A stretch of DNA of 60,588 bases from Acholeplasma laidlawii (GCF_015709225.1 NZ_JADNRS010000042.1:1-60588), one strand, 5' to 3'. Positions 26,229 through 34,461 are shown, numbered from the stretch's first letter. Notes: a model not told the origin generated them from the letters alone. Numbers and translations are program-made.

Positions 26229-27841
26229 TACGCTAATCTCCTACCACTAACCTTATCAAAAATATAAGTTTTATTTGGTTTAAGATTGAACTTAATTTCT
26301 TTCTTATTTTTCAAGTCTAAATTTTCATTTGTTAAAATAATTCTCATAGAATCAGATTGTAAATTTTTATGTTTAGAAACTAGTGCTAAGTCTCTACCGA
26401 TTGTTTCTACAAAAAGCGGCTCAACTAGTAATGAACCATTATCAGATAGTTCATAACCTTCAGGTCTTACCCCTAGAACTACTTCACCTTTAAGGTCTTT
26501 ATCTAATTTCTTAGATTCAAAGACAACTTTCCCATCAATTGAAACTTTTTGGTTTTCAATTGTTGCGCTATAAACACTAATAGGCGGTGTTCCTAAGAAT
26601 TTAGCAGAAAACAGGTTTTCTGGTTCGTTGTAAACTTCTTGAGGAACACCAGTTTGTTGTTCTTCACCAAAGTTCATTAACATAATTTCATCAGAAATTG
26701 ACATTGCCTCTTCTTGGTCGTGGGTAACGAATACTGTTGTAATACCAGTTTCTCTTTGGATACGTTTGATTTCTTCTCTAGTTTGAAGTCTTAATCTAGC
26801 ATCTAGGTTTGAAAGTGGTTCGTCAAGTAGTAAAACTCTAGGTTTTTTAACTAACGCTCTGGCAATCGCAACACGTTGTTGTTGACCACCTGATAATTGA
26901 GCAGGTGTTTTATCTAGTTGATCTTCAATACCAACTAATTTAGCCATTGCAACAGCATCATCATTCATTTGTTTCTTGTAGTTGATTGCTTTTGCTTTTT
27001 TAACAATACTTACAGACTCAGGCATAATTTTTTCAATTTCAATTTCATATTTTGCTTGAAGTTCATTCTTGTTTGCATGAGCTCCACTTAATTCTTTTTT
27101 AATTGCTTTTGCTTTAGTTTCAAATGCTTTTTCAACTTCAGCATAAGTTGTATTAATTATGTCTTTTAATTCTTTCAAGTTTGCTGGTGTAATCTTAGCT
27201 TTTTCTTCTAAGTATTTGTTTTCGAATACTTTAACTTTATTGTTTAAGTCTAGTTTAAGACTTGCTAAGTTATCCTTAAGCGCTTGCTTTAATTCCGGAG
27301 TTTTAACCTGTGCTTCTTTAAATTCTTTTTCAAATGCTAGTTTGGCACTTTGGTATTGTGCTTTTAACTCGGATTCATGTCTTCGATATTTATTTTTTAA
27401 AGACTCTGATCTATCTTCATACTCATATAAGGTTTTAGCTTCATTTGGTGTTTCAATCAAATGCGCTTTCTTATATGCTTCTTCAATTGATCTTTTACGA
27501 ATGTTCATATTTTCTAAAGGAAATAGTATGTTCTTTCGTACAGTCATATGAGGATATAATGCATAGTTTTGGAAAACTAATCCAATACCTCTTTTTTCTG
27601 GTGATAATTCAGTTACGTCTTCATCACCAAAAAAGATTCTACCTTCAGTTGGGTAAAGTAATCCGGAAATCATATATAATGTTGTTGATTTTCCACATCC
27701 TGATGGTCCTAGAAGACCAACTAGTTTGCCTGACGGAATCACAATATCTAAATTAGATACAGCTCTAGTTTCAGTCTTTGCTTTTAAATCTGTAAATACC
27801 TTGGTTAAACCCTCGAGTTTAATTTCCATTGTGTTGTACAC
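26228..27841 (-). CDS. ABC transporter ATPase, MalK/UgpC/MsmX type with a long coiled-coil insertion
   Basis: This 537-residue ATPase powers the adjacent permeases. Walker A is [12 protein letters not shown], the signature [15 protein letters not shown], Walker B VLLLDEP, with a switch histidine in [11 protein letters not shown]. The C-terminal regulatory TOBE-like domain follows ([11 protein letters not shown]). Usual relatives have about 360-380 residues. The extra 170 or so residues lie between the Q-loop helical region and the signature motif (about residues 115-285) and are rich in Lys, Glu and Ala ([20 protein letters not shown]), so probably a coiled coil. The mycoplasma counterpart beside the MG186-type nuclease is also abnormally long. 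No motif is missing. Confidence 0.93.
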   Translation of the reverse strand: MYNTMEIKLEGLTKVFTDLKAKTETRAVSNLDIVIPSGKLVGLLGPSGCGKSTTLYMISGLLYPTEGRIFFGDEDVTELSPEKRGIGLVFQNYALYPHMTVRKNILFPLENMNIRKRSIEEAYKKAHLIETPNEAKTLYEYEDRSESLKNKYRRHESELKAQYQSAKLAFEKEFKEAQVKTPELKQALKDNLASLKLDLNNKVKVFENKYLEEKAKITPANLKELKDIINTTYAEVEKAFETKAKAIKKELSGAHANKNELQAKYEIEIEKIMPESVSIVKKAKAINYKKQMNDDAVAMAKLVGIEDQLDKTPAQLSGGQQQRVAIARALVKKPRVLLLDEPLSNLDARLRLQTREEIKRIQRETGITTVFVTHDQEEAMSISDEIMLMNFGEEQQTGVPQEVYNEPENLFSAKFLGTPPISVYSATIENQKVSIDGKVVFESKKLDKDLKGEVVLGVRPEGYELSDNGSLLVEPLFVETIGRDLALVSKHKNLQSDSMRIILTNENLDLKNKKEIKFNLKPNKTYIFDKVSGRRLA

Positions 27842-27864
27842 TCCTTTTGATTTATAACAATATT

Positions 27865-27897
27865 AAAAAAACGCAAAACTACACACCCGTGTGTTTT
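27865..27897 (-). terminator. Hairpin with T tract in the ABC operon leader
   Basis: Minus-strand AAAACACACGGGTGTGTAG folds into a stem (27875-27897, two-base bulge, ACACA paired with TGTGT) followed after three bases by seven T. It lies 24 nt before the ATPase start and contains the stop codon of a 36-codon ORF, so it looks like an attenuator rather than an end-of-operon terminator. Confidence 0.6.
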
Positions 27898-27989
27898 ACG
27901 CTATAAATAGGTTTAGATAAAAAAATGAAGTCTGTTCGTGTTGTCTCATATATATTAGCATTCTTTGAAGCAGCACAATAAAATATCAT
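27879..27989 (-). CDS. 36-residue leader peptide or small protein upstream of the ABC operon
   Basis: A 36-codon frame starts at ATG 27987-27989, seven bases after a strong GGAGG (27997-28001). It reads MIFYCAASKNANIYETTR, then TDFIFLSKPIYSV, and ends KHTGV with TAG. A consensus promoter (TTGAAA, 17 bp, TATAAT) lies just upstream. The stop codon lies inside the following hairpin, 37 nt before the ATPase gene, so ribosomes finishing here would open it. I recognise no family. A regulatory leader peptide is the simplest reading; a conserved micro-protein is the alternative. Confidence 0.55.
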   Translation of the reverse strand: MIFYCAASKNANIYETTRTDFIFLSKPIYSVKHTGV

Positions 27990-28011
27990 TTTAATACCTC
28001 CGACATTTGTT

Positions 28012-28040
28012 ATTATACTTCATACGCTAAATAATTTCAA
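28012..28040 (-). promoter_or_regulatory. Proximal promoter of the leader ORF and ABC operon
   Basis: -35 TTGAAA (28035-28040) and -10 TATAAT (28012-28017) are separated by exactly 17 bp on the minus strand, with transcription expected to start about 15 nt before the leader ribosome binding site. Confidence 0.8.
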
Positions 28041-28079
28041 GAATTCGAGTTCTATTTGTGCATACATTAAGTATATTTT

Positions 28080-28149
28080 CTAGTCGCATTTTCCGGATTT
28101 TCGGGTAAACGCTTACATCTATGATGTAATGATATACCCGATTGACTAG
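28080..28149. promoter_or_regulatory. Nested inverted repeat (three concentric stems) with a cre-like site
   Basis: Three pairs of arms share one centre: CTAGTC/GACTAG (28080-28085, 28144-28149), TCGGGTA/TACCCGA (28101-28107, 28135-28141), and TTACATC/GATGTAA (28113-28119, 28123-28129). The sequence at 28104-28117, read on the minus strand as TGTAAGCGTTTACC, matches the CcpA/LacI-type cre consensus at 13 of 14 positions. The element lies upstream of the proximal promoter and would be transcribed only from the distal one. Confidence 0.5.
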
Positions 28150-28249
28150 GTATTTATACTTAAGTTTGATCACTTAAAGATCTAACAATCTATCCTTTAT
28201 TCGGTTGAAGTGCCATAGATATTTATAATGGTATTGTCCATGACTATTC

Positions 28250-28278
28250 ATTGTATCATATTTTATATTTGTTGTATA
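28250..28278 (-). promoter_or_regulatory. Possible distal promoter of the ABC operon
   Basis: On the minus strand, TATACA (28273-28278) and TACAAT (28250-28255) are 17 bp apart. The -35 is weak (four of six). A palindromic operator-like site lies directly upstream. Confidence 0.4.
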
Positions 28279-28284
28279 GTATAA

Positions 28285-28303
28285 AATGTAAAACGTTTAC
28301 ATT
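28285..28303. promoter_or_regulatory. Palindromic LacI-type operator candidate
   Basis: A 19-bp inverted repeat, AATGTAAA and TTTACATT around ACG, resembles LacI-family operators. It lies between the DUF92 gene end and the ABC operon, just above the possible distal promoter. No LacI-family gene is in the window. Confidence 0.5.
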
Positions 28304-28324
28304 CTTGTCCGTCAGACGAAATTT

Positions 28325-29107
28325 TTAGATGACTAATAATAGATACGTGACTAGTGAAATAGTCAAAACCATAATGAAATTTACAGTACTGTTATTAACA
28401 AATTTTTTGCCCGATATAAGTATAAAATGCTCGGTATTTGATATCATTTCCGCTATTTTTCCACTTTTTATGTCTTTATATTTCGCTTGTAAAAATACAC
28501 CTAAGTAGCTATCTAAAATACTACCAAAAAATCCAGCTATTGTAATAACTACACTAAATTCTATAAGCACGTCAAGACTAAATCCTTCACTTAAAAAGTA
28601 GAGTGCTGAAAACGTCAAACTAATGATTGATGCGCCTAAAAATGAAGCTACTACACCAAGCATACTCACAGCTCCAGATAAACCTTTTTCCATAGCTTTA
28701 AATGTAACTATGGAGTAGGTTTTACCTTTACTTAAACTACCTATTTCAGAAGCCCAAGTGTCAGCTGTGGATGCTGCTATAGCAACCACAGCGACAATAA
28801 GATATGTTAAATCATGTAAAAAATAATATAGTGTTAAGAAAAATAAGGATACTACCGAGTTAGAAATCACTTGAATGTAGTCTCTTCCAAATTTCTCTTT
28901 TTCGTTTTTATTGAACTTAGAAATAATACTTGAACTAATAAAGAAGAAAATAAGTATACTCCAAGCAATATAGGATCCAAAAGCATAAAATAGCATACCA
29001 ATAATACTGGCAGTGACAAAACCACTGAGTGTCAGTGATCTTTTCTTATATGCAACAAATGCTACCGATAAACTTAATAATAGACCGATGATATATGGTG
29101 CAAACAT
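28325..29107 (-). CDS. DUF92 family membrane protein, VTE6-like (phytyl-phosphate kinase homologue)
   Basis: This 260-residue protein with about seven transmembrane segments has the DUF92 signatures AASTADTWASEIGSLSK (about residue 112) and LSGAVSMLGVVASFLGA, followed by GFFGSILDSYLGVFLQ. Plant VTE6 of this family phosphorylates phytyl phosphate to phytyl diphosphate, using CTP or similar. Here the gene ends a carotenoid operon, 27 nt after the phytoene synthase gene. A role in phosphorylating a polyprenyl phosphate is therefore plausible, but bacterial members are untested as far as I know. No terminator is obvious downstream. Confidence 0.8.
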   Translation of the reverse strand: MFAPYIIGLLLSLSVAFVAYKKRSLTLSGFVTASIIGMLFYAFGSYIAWSILIFFFISSSIISKFNKNEKEKFGRDYIQVISNSVVSLFFLTLYYFLHDLTYLIVAVVAIAASTADTWASEIGSLSKGKTYSIVTFKAMEKGLSGAVSMLGVVASFLGASIISLTFSALYFLSEGFSLDVLIEFSVVITIAGFFGSILDSYLGVFLQAKYKDIKSGKIAEMISNTEHFILISGKKFVNNSTVNFIMVLTISLVTYLLLVI

Positions 29108-29134
29108 ATGCTAGTTCATGCTCCTTAATGTATA

Positions 29135-29995
29135 TTACTTATAAATACTTGAAACAATTTCCCTTTTTCTTTCATCAGATACAACACTTCTAATGTTATA
29201 TACATCATAGTTATTCAATCTAATGGTATGAATAATTTCTTCATACATCTTGGATGCTAGTAAGAGCGGCTTTCTAGCATCTGGTTTAAATAGGTGTAGT
29301 TTTTCTAATGCAATTTCATATTTTTTATGCGCATAATTTGCAAGGTATTCAAACATTTCTATGAACCCGTGATTGACTACACCTAATTCTAAATCTTTTT
29401 GTGTGTAATTAAATTGATGCATGACATCTAAAGGGATATAGATGCGTTTTCTTTTACGATCCTCACCAATATCTCTTAAAATATTTGTAATTTGCATCGC
29501 TTCACCTAAGTTTCTTGCTACAAGCTTTAATTCGCCAATTACACTTTTTGGTGCTAGTACATAACTTAACATCTCGCCTACAACACCCGCTACATGATAA
29601 CAATACTTTAATAAATCATCAAGTGTTTTGGGTTGTGTAAACAAGAAGTCCTGTCGTTGCCCTTCAATTAAGTCAAAATATGGTTTAAAATCATACGCTT
29701 TAGGGTAATAATGCTTAATTACTTCATTTAAACTTCTAAAGATAAAATCCGTTGGTACGTCCCCTTTAATCATATCCATTAATTTTGATTCATAACTATT
29801 TAGTAAATCAATATCTTTATATTCATCAATGGCATCATCTACAACTCTACAATAAGCATATATTGCATAGATCGCTTGGCGATCTTGCTTGGCTTTTAGC
29901 ATACTAAAAGCCTTATAAAAGGTTTTAGAGTTTTCTTTTATAATTAATTCACACTTATTAAAATCACTTTTGAGTTGTTTAGATAATTTCATCAT
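29135..29995 (-). CDS. Phytoene/squalene synthase family (CrtB/CrtM type)
   Basis: This 286-residue enzyme joins two prenyl diphosphates head to head, the first committed carotenoid step. Both aspartate-rich motifs are present: YAYCRVVDDAIDEY (about residue 50) and NILRDIGEDRKRKRIYIP (about residue 165), together with YCYHVAGVVGEML. The sequence does not settle whether it uses C15 farnesyl diphosphate (CrtM, dehydrosqualene) or C20 geranylgeranyl diphosphate (CrtB, phytoene). Start overlaps the stop of the desaturase (TAATG), showing tight coupling. It likely acts at the membrane surface. Confidence 0.92.
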   Translation of the reverse strand: MMKLSKQLKSDFNKCELIIKENSKTFYKAFSMLKAKQDRQAIYAIYAYCRVVDDAIDEYKDIDLLNSYESKLMDMIKGDVPTDFIFRSLNEVIKHYYPKAYDFKPYFDLIEGQRQDFLFTQPKTLDDLLKYCYHVAGVVGEMLSYVLAPKSVIGELKLVARNLGEAMQITNILRDIGEDRKRKRIYIPLDVMHQFNYTQKDLELGVVNHGFIEMFEYLANYAHKKYEIALEKLHLFKPDARKPLLLASKMYEEIIHTIRLNNYDVYNIRSVVSDERKREIVSSIYK

Positions 29996-31482
29996 TATTT
30001 AAGATCCTTATGCAGTTCATTTACTGCTAATTTTGCACTATTTAAAACAATCGGAACACCTGCACCTGGGTGATTACTACTACCAGCTGAATATAAATTC
30101 TTTAAATATCTAAATTTATTTTGTGGTCTATAGTAGTTTGATTGAAGTAACGTTGGACGAAGACCGAAGGTTGCACCAAATTGTAGATTGAATTTAGATT
30201 CAAAATCATTTGGACTATATACGTTAAGATAATCTATATTATCTTTGATGTCTTTAAATACTTCATGCTCAGACATCATATTTAATATTTTATTCTTATA
30301 TGTTTCTACTGCTTTATCATCCCATTTTTCAGGGCTATCTGATTTATTAGGTACCGGAACTAGAACATACATTGATTCTTTACCTTCTGGTGCCATGGAA
30401 CTATCTATACGACTTGGTGTGTATACATAGTATGATGGATCTTTAGGTGTATTACCTACAAATATGTCATTAATGTTACCATTGAAGTCATTGGTAAAGA
30501 AGAATGTATGAGTTTTTAAGTCATAACGTTTTTTAGTACCGATGTATAGTATAAATGATGAGGAAGAATATAGCATTTTATTGACTTTCTTTTCAGTATA
30601 TTTTCCTTTATTTTTCTTTTCTTTGATTAAGTTGTTCATAACCCATGGAAAATCCGCATTGGTTAAAACAGCATCATAGTTCTGGGTCACTTTACCATCA
30701 ACTTTTAATGCTTTGATTTCTTTTTTCTCAATAAGTAATTCTTCTACATTTTGGTTAAGTAAGATTTTACCACCCATCTCTAAAAATCTTTTCTCCATAG
30801 CTTTGGCCATACTATACATACCACCTTTAATATAGTGAACACCATATAGTAATTCAATCATTGGAATAATTGTGTATATTGATGGTCCATTATATGGTGA
30901 TATACCAATATATAGTGTCTGGAATGCTAAAGATTGTCTTAATTTTTCATTTTTAACAAACTTAGCAATTGATTTATAAGCAGAATTAAATGTTTTTAAT
31001 TTCATACCTTGATATAGCATTTTAGGATTATAAAAATCTGTTGGTTTTCTAAAACTACGATCAATAAAGTGATTTTTAGCAACTAAATAACGTTTATAGA
31101 CATCTGCTAAATATGCTAGATAACCTTGAGCATCTTCTTCGCTAATCTTTTCGTTTTCAATCGTCATTTCAACTAAATCGTTAGTAGCGATTAAGTTGGT
31201 CTTGTCACGATATTTGATTTCAAACATTGGATCAACGCGTACCATGTCAATATAATCTTTATAGTCTACACCACTAACTTTAAATACTTCTTTATATATA
31301 TCTGGCATCATAACAATCGTTGGTCCTACATCAAATGTAAACCCATCTTCCTTAATTTGATACATTCTGCCACCTACTTTTTCATTCTTTTCATAGATGG
31401 TCACATCATATCCAAGTGCCTTAAGACGAATAGCTGAGGCTAAACCTGCTGTTCCTGCACCAATAATCGCTATTTTTTTCAA
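29995..31482 (-). CDS. Phytoene/dehydrosqualene desaturase (CrtI/CrtN type)
   Basis: This 495-residue FAD enzyme introduces conjugated double bonds into the carotenoid backbone. The N-terminal dinucleotide motif reads KKIAIIGAGTAGLASAIRL, followed by YEKNEKVGGRMYQI, and the C-terminal FAD signature is YSAGSSNHPGAGVPIVL. I choose the TTG start at 31482 because it directly precedes KKIAIIGAG and follows an AGAGGA ribosome binding site; an upstream ATG would add 18 residues that overlap the previous gene. Product chain length (C30 or C40) cannot be read from sequence. Confidence 0.93.
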   Translation of the reverse strand: MKKIAIIGAGTAGLASAIRLKALGYDVTIYEKNEKVGGRMYQIKEDGFTFDVGPTIVMMPDIYKEVFKVSGVDYKDYIDMVRVDPMFEIKYRDKTNLIATNDLVEMTIENEKISEEDAQGYLAYLADVYKRYLVAKNHFIDRSFRKPTDFYNPKMLYQGMKLKTFNSAYKSIAKFVKNEKLRQSLAFQTLYIGISPYNGPSIYTIIPMIELLYGVHYIKGGMYSMAKAMEKRFLEMGGKILLNQNVEELLIEKKEIKALKVDGKVTQNYDAVLTNADFPWVMNNLIKEKKNKGKYTEKKVNKMLYSSSSFILYIGTKKRYDLKTHTFFFTNDFNGNINDIFVGNTPKDPSYYVYTPSRIDSSMAPEGKESMYVLVPVPNKSDSPEKWDDKAVETYKNKILNMMSEHEVFKDIKDNIDYLNVYSPNDFESKFNLQFGATFGLRPTLLQSNYYRPQNKFRYLKNLYSAGSSNHPGAGVPIVLNSAKLAVNELHKDLK

Positions 31483-31498
31483 TTTAAAATCCTCTTTC

Positions 31499-32164
31499 TT
31501 AAATAAGTAATAGTAAATAATACATAAATGAGGCACCTAATGGTACGGATAGGTTATCCAGTCCTTTAGGTGTTAAATATTCTGTTAAAGTTGCAAATAC
31601 TGCAACTGCTAATGCAATCCAAAGACGCATTAAACTGTTTGAATAGATAATAATTAGACTTCCAGCAATTAAAGATACGATAAACATTGTAACTACACCT
31701 ACAACCGTTTTACCGTGTCCAATATCTTTTGTGCCATATTTTTTACCAAATACAGCGGCTAATCCATCACCATAACCCATAATCATAACACCCAATAAAC
31801 CAATATAAGCATTATTTAAGACATAAAATGAGAAGAATATGAGTATTGTAAGGGAGATTGGGTAATATACTGTACCCAAATTTCCCTTACCATTACGCTC
31901 CATTGACTTAATTAGATTTGTCTTATAAGAAATATAGTTTAATACAATAAATGATACCGGTGGAATTAAGGTAATAAGTATATCGCTTGGATCTTGCATA
32001 AAGATCAGTGCAATAAAATACCAATTCGATACACCTATATGAATAAATTTTCTACTACCTTCTTCACCAATAATACCTTTTTTACTTAAGATGGTTGATA
32101 AACCTATCATTAAACCTATAAACCCATATGATGATAATAAGTAATAAAGAATATGCATAGACAC
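31499..32164 (-). CDS. Phytol/dolichol kinase-like membrane protein (VTE5/SEC59 family)
   Basis: This 221-residue membrane protein has about six helices. It carries the family signatures EEGSRKFIHIGVSNWY near the start, GKGNLGTVYYPISL, MGYGDGLAAVFGKKYGTKDIGHGK (nucleotide-binding Gly-Asp-Gly) and TEYLTPKGLDNLSVPLG at the end. Known relatives use CTP to phosphorylate phytol, farnesol, geranylgeraniol or dolichol. It is 16 nt upstream of the carotenoid desaturase. With the DUF92 protein it could supply prenyl diphosphate from free prenyl alcohols; this is inference. Confidence 0.83.
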   Translation of the reverse strand: MSMHILYYLLSSYGFIGLMIGLSTILSKKGIIGEEGSRKFIHIGVSNWYFIALIFMQDPSDILITLIPPVSFIVLNYISYKTNLIKSMERNGKGNLGTVYYPISLTILIFFSFYVLNNAYIGLLGVMIMGYGDGLAAVFGKKYGTKDIGHGKTVVGVVTMFIVSLIAGSLIIIYSNSLMRLWIALAVAVFATLTEYLTPKGLDNLSVPLGASFMYYLLLLI

Positions 32165-32167
32165 CTC

Positions 32168-32848
32168 TTATGATTTTTGTCTTAAGGTTAATACACCATC
32201 AACAATGACATATACCTTATCACAATACTCTAATAAGCGCTCATCATGGGTCACCATGATGGTAGCTTTCTTTTGTGCTTTAGTCTCTCTTGCCAGTAAC
32301 TTAATTACTTCAAATGCCTTGGTAGTATCTAAACTCGCAGTTGGTTCATCAGCAAAGATAACATTTGGTTGGTGATACAACGCTTTAGCAATTGCTGCAC
32401 GTTGGCGTTCCCCTCCAGATAATGCACTTGGGTATTTATTTCTTAACTTATCTACACCCAACTTTTCAAATAACTCGTTCATCCATTCATTATTTACTTT
32501 AGTTTTAGTGATTTTGTTATATAAAACCATTTGTTCTTTAACAGTTAAAAATGGAATTAAGTTTGAAGCTTGTAAGATAAACCCAATTTGGTCTAGTCTT
32601 ATTTTTGATTTTTGGTCATTCGTGAGTTCACTAAACGGTTTTCCATTAATTAATACTTTACCAGTAGTTGGCTTTTGTAGACCACCGAGAATGGTTAAAA
32701 ATGTAGATTTACCAGATCCTGAAGGTCCAATAATACCAATCAGTTCACCTTCATATGCTATAAAATTTGTTGGTTTTAGTGCCGAAATTACATTATCACC
32801 TTGTAAAAAATCTTTGGATACATTGATCATTTCAATAAGTGCTTTCAT
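32168..32848 (-). CDS. ABC transporter ATPase (HrtA/LolD/MacB type)
   Basis: This 226-residue cytosolic ATPase has Walker A GIIGPSGSGKST, signature LSGGERQRAAIAKAL, Walker B VIFADEPTASLD and the H-loop in MVTHDERLLEYC. The ADEPT and signature variants place it with the exporters that pair with FtsX-type permeases. It starts 1 nt after the permease gene, so they work together. Confidence 0.92.
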   Translation of the reverse strand: MKALIEMINVSKDFLQGDNVISALKPTNFIAYEGELIGIIGPSGSGKSTFLTILGGLQKPTTGKVLINGKPFSELTNDQKSKIRLDQIGFILQASNLIPFLTVKEQMVLYNKITKTKVNNEWMNELFEKLGVDKLRNKYPSALSGGERQRAAIAKALYHQPNVIFADEPTASLDTTKAFEVIKLLARETKAQKKATIMVTHDERLLEYCDKVYVIVDGVLTLRQKS

Positions 32849-32849
32849 A

Positions 32850-33926
32850 TTATCCCCCTATAGCTTTTAATGGATCTATCTTAAGTACAGCGCGTACTGA
32901 GAAAAGCGCACCTAAGAAACCAAATAAGAAAAATGCAACTGTTATCACACCATAAAATAAGGTGTTGATCGCAAACGGTATAATATCACCTAAGAAGATG
33001 CCGGATACAATCGTTAAGATTAAACCAATAAATATACCAATGAATACAAGTAAGAATGTCTGAGTAACCACCGAATTTGCAATATAAAAATTAGAAATGC
33101 CTTGTGCTTTCATGACACCAAACATTGGTGTTTTTTGAATGGTTAGTACATATATGAAAATTCCTAATACAAACGCTACAATGATAATTAAGAAAATAAT
33201 CATTGTACCAAAAGTTAAGACTTGTGCAGTATAACCTGGTAGTGTTGCAATATAGTTAGCTGTAGTATATGTAGCTAACTTTATATCTAAATTGCCAGTT
33301 GAACCTCGTACAATAATGCCACTATATAAATCCGGTGGTGTTTCTGTACTGTATCTATATTTTTGCCATGTCTCCATTGCCATATAGATTACAGGTGCTG
33401 TTTGATACGTACTTTTTGTAGAAAAACCAATGATTGTAAATACCGTATCTGTTCCTGATACAGCAATTGTACTTCCAATCTCATAACCTTCTTTTTTAAG
33501 TGAATCATCTACAACAACTTCATTATCTTGAAGCGTTAAATTACGAACCTCTGTAGGTTTTAAGAAAGAATCATTATCAATACCGAAAAAATATACATTT
33601 ATTCTTGAATCCACATTCACTTCTGCATTTGGATTATTAATAACTGCCGGAAACAAACCTATTCTAGCTTTAATGCCATCTACTTCTAATGAATCAAAAT
33701 CGTTATTGGTCATAAATGACATCATAATAGAGTCATTAGAGTCCACCGTAATAACAACCTCATCTGAACCCCATTTATTCACTGCATTGGTATAAGATGA
33801 AGCCAAACCATATGCGAGTGAGGTTAAAAAGTATACTAAATAACTAATTAATACTATCACAGAGATAATTAATGCAAATTTACCCTTGGTGTACTTTAAT
33901 TCTTTTATTGCTAAAAACATATACAT
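32850..33926 (-). CDS. FtsX-family ABC permease (HrtB/DevC-like)
   Basis: The 358-residue permease has an N-terminal helix (FALIISVIVLISYLVYFLTSL), an extracytoplasmic domain of about 190 residues, then three C-terminal helices, the MacB/FtsX plan. The start MFLAIKELKYTKGKFAL resembles HrtB, the heme-exporting permease, and cyanobacterial DevC. Substrate is unknown: heme or another hydrophobic compound is typical. It lies 7 nt downstream of the glutathione peroxidase gene and 1 nt before its ATPase. Confidence 0.88.
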   Translation of the reverse strand: MYMFLAIKELKYTKGKFALIISVIVLISYLVYFLTSLAYGLASSYTNAVNKWGSDEVVITVDSNDSIMMSFMTNNDFDSLEVDGIKARIGLFPAVINNPNAEVNVDSRINVYFFGIDNDSFLKPTEVRNLTLQDNEVVVDDSLKKEGYEIGSTIAVSGTDTVFTIIGFSTKSTYQTAPVIYMAMETWQKYRYSTETPPDLYSGIIVRGSTGNLDIKLATYTTANYIATLPGYTAQVLTFGTMIIFLIIIVAFVLGIFIYVLTIQKTPMFGVMKAQGISNFYIANSVVTQTFLLVFIGIFIGLILTIVSGIFLGDIIPFAINTLFYGVITVAFFLFGFLGALFSVRAVLKIDPLKAIGG

Positions 33927-33933
33927 TACCTCC

Positions 33934-34416
33934 TTATTTATCTTTATTTAATAGTTTTTCAATGTCTTTTGCTATTTTTTCGGGTTTTACAAGTGGTGCA
34001 TAACGTTTAATAACGCGGCCATTTTGGTCTACTAAAAACTTAGTGAAATTCCACTTGATATTTTTATTAAATAACCCTTTTTGATGTCTTTTTAAATAGG
34101 TATATAAAATAGACTCATCTGGTCCATTCACCTCTATTTTAGTAAATCTTTTGAAATCTGTTTTATAGTTGTTCACACAAAACTCATCAATTGTTTCAAC
34201 ACTATCTTTAGCATCTTTAAATTGATTACTTGGAAAATCTAAGATTTCAAACCCTTTATCTTTGTATGTTGCATACAATTTTTGTAGTCCGTCATACTGT
34301 GGTGTGAAAAAACATGTTGTAGCTGTGTTAACGATTAACAGAACCTTACCTTTATATGAATCTAAGGTAACAATATTATTGTGCATATCTTCAACACGTA
34401 TTTGATAGATACTCAT
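33934..34416 (-). CDS. Glutathione peroxidase family thiol peroxidase
   Basis: This 160-residue peroxidase carries the catalytic Cys in VNTATTCFFTPQYDGLQ, the Gln of the active site in FPSNQF, and the Trp-Asn pair in IKWNFTKFLVD. The more common NVASKCG context is altered to NTATTCF, but the Cys is retained. Such bacterial enzymes usually reduce lipid or other hydroperoxides with thioredoxin rather than glutathione. It leads the carotenoid operon (next start 7 nt on) and is divergent from the two-component system. Ribosome binding site AAGGAAGG. Confidence 0.93.
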   Translation of the reverse strand: MSIYQIRVEDMHNNIVTLDSYKGKVLLIVNTATTCFFTPQYDGLQKLYATYKDKGFEILDFPSNQFKDAKDSVETIDEFCVNNYKTDFKRFTKIEVNGPDESILYTYLKRHQKGLFNKNIKWNFTKFLVDQNGRVIKRYAPLVKPEKIAKDIEKLLNKDK

Positions 34417-34461
34417 TTTTTGATTCCTTCCTTTTTATAATTTTTTATTCTTTTAATTATA

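Noticed and set aside
31483-31536. Upstream ATG for the carotenoid desaturase
   Set aside because: It would add 18 unrelated residues overlapping the previous gene; the TTG at 31482 has a proper ribosome binding site and starts the FAD motif.
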